A model generated the notes under the pieces. The model saw only the letters and a list, made by a program, of their open reading frames with translations. It had not been told where the DNA came from and did not search any database. Both the position numbers and the translations under genes were made by a program. Below are positions 12,973 through 13,059 of a stretch of 13,059 nt of DNA, piece after piece (the stretch's first letter is position 1; every line of letters starts with the position of its first letter). This DNA is from Thermodesulfobacteriaceae bacterium (GTDB lineage: Bacteria > Desulfobacterota > Dissulfuribacteria > Dissulfuribacterales > UBA3076): assembly GCA_012961845.1 (NCBI GenBank), contig DTYO01000286.1, positions 1 to 13,059 on the forward strand, given 5' to 3'.

Positions 12973-13059
12973 GTCTGCCGAAGATGCATAGAGAGAAAGG
13001 GGCCCGGACGTACTCTGACACTTCAAACCCCTGATGGTGCGGCAGATCTTGTCAACTCG

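Overview
The window looks like a chromosomal segment of a mostly anaerobic Gram-negative bacterium. A member of the Desulfobacterota / former Deltaproteobacteria is my best guess, inferred from rubrerythrin, DUF3857/transglutaminase-like exported proteins and protein style; no rRNA or marker gene confirms it. Coding density is high and GC is moderate, with AT-rich stretches only at the left edge and around 11.9-12.05 kb. No tRNA, rRNA, CRISPR array or transposase gene was recognised.

Layout. Left: two plus-strand genes, rubrerythrin (173-676) and a two-helix potassium channel fused to RCK domains (852-1871). Centre: a long minus-strand biotin cluster read right to left. It runs from two tandem DUF3857 genes (11632-9539, 9539-7692) to a BioH-like hydrolase, bioC, bioD, an exported SIMPL-domain protein, bioA and bioB (ends 1868). 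bioB meets the channel gene tail to tail with overlapping stop codons. Right: one plus-strand gene for an exported DUF4412/LolA-like protein (12180-12944).

How the genes work together. BioC methylates malonyl-ACP so fatty-acid synthesis can build a pimeloyl-ACP methyl ester, and the BioH-like esterase would free pimeloyl-ACP. BioA, BioD and BioB carry out the last three steps to biotin. BioF (KAPA synthase), which acts between these two halves, is not in the window. Three exported proteins of unknown job (two DUF3857, one SIMPL) are built into the cluster by overlapping start/stop junctions.

Non-coding structure is the most unusual part. A family of short sequences with ends ACCCGGATT sits in nearly every true intergenic gap. 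One copy (5965-6088) is a complete 124-bp MITE-like element with inverted ends and a 4-bp direct repeat (ATCA), placed just behind bioC. Independently, a 26-bp palindrome-containing sequence (core TGTTCCGGAACA) occurs twice, ahead of SIMPL-bioA-bioB and ahead of the conserved part of bioH. It is a candidate operator or a second repeat family. The head of the cluster has a candidate promoter with an inverted repeat lying in its spacer.
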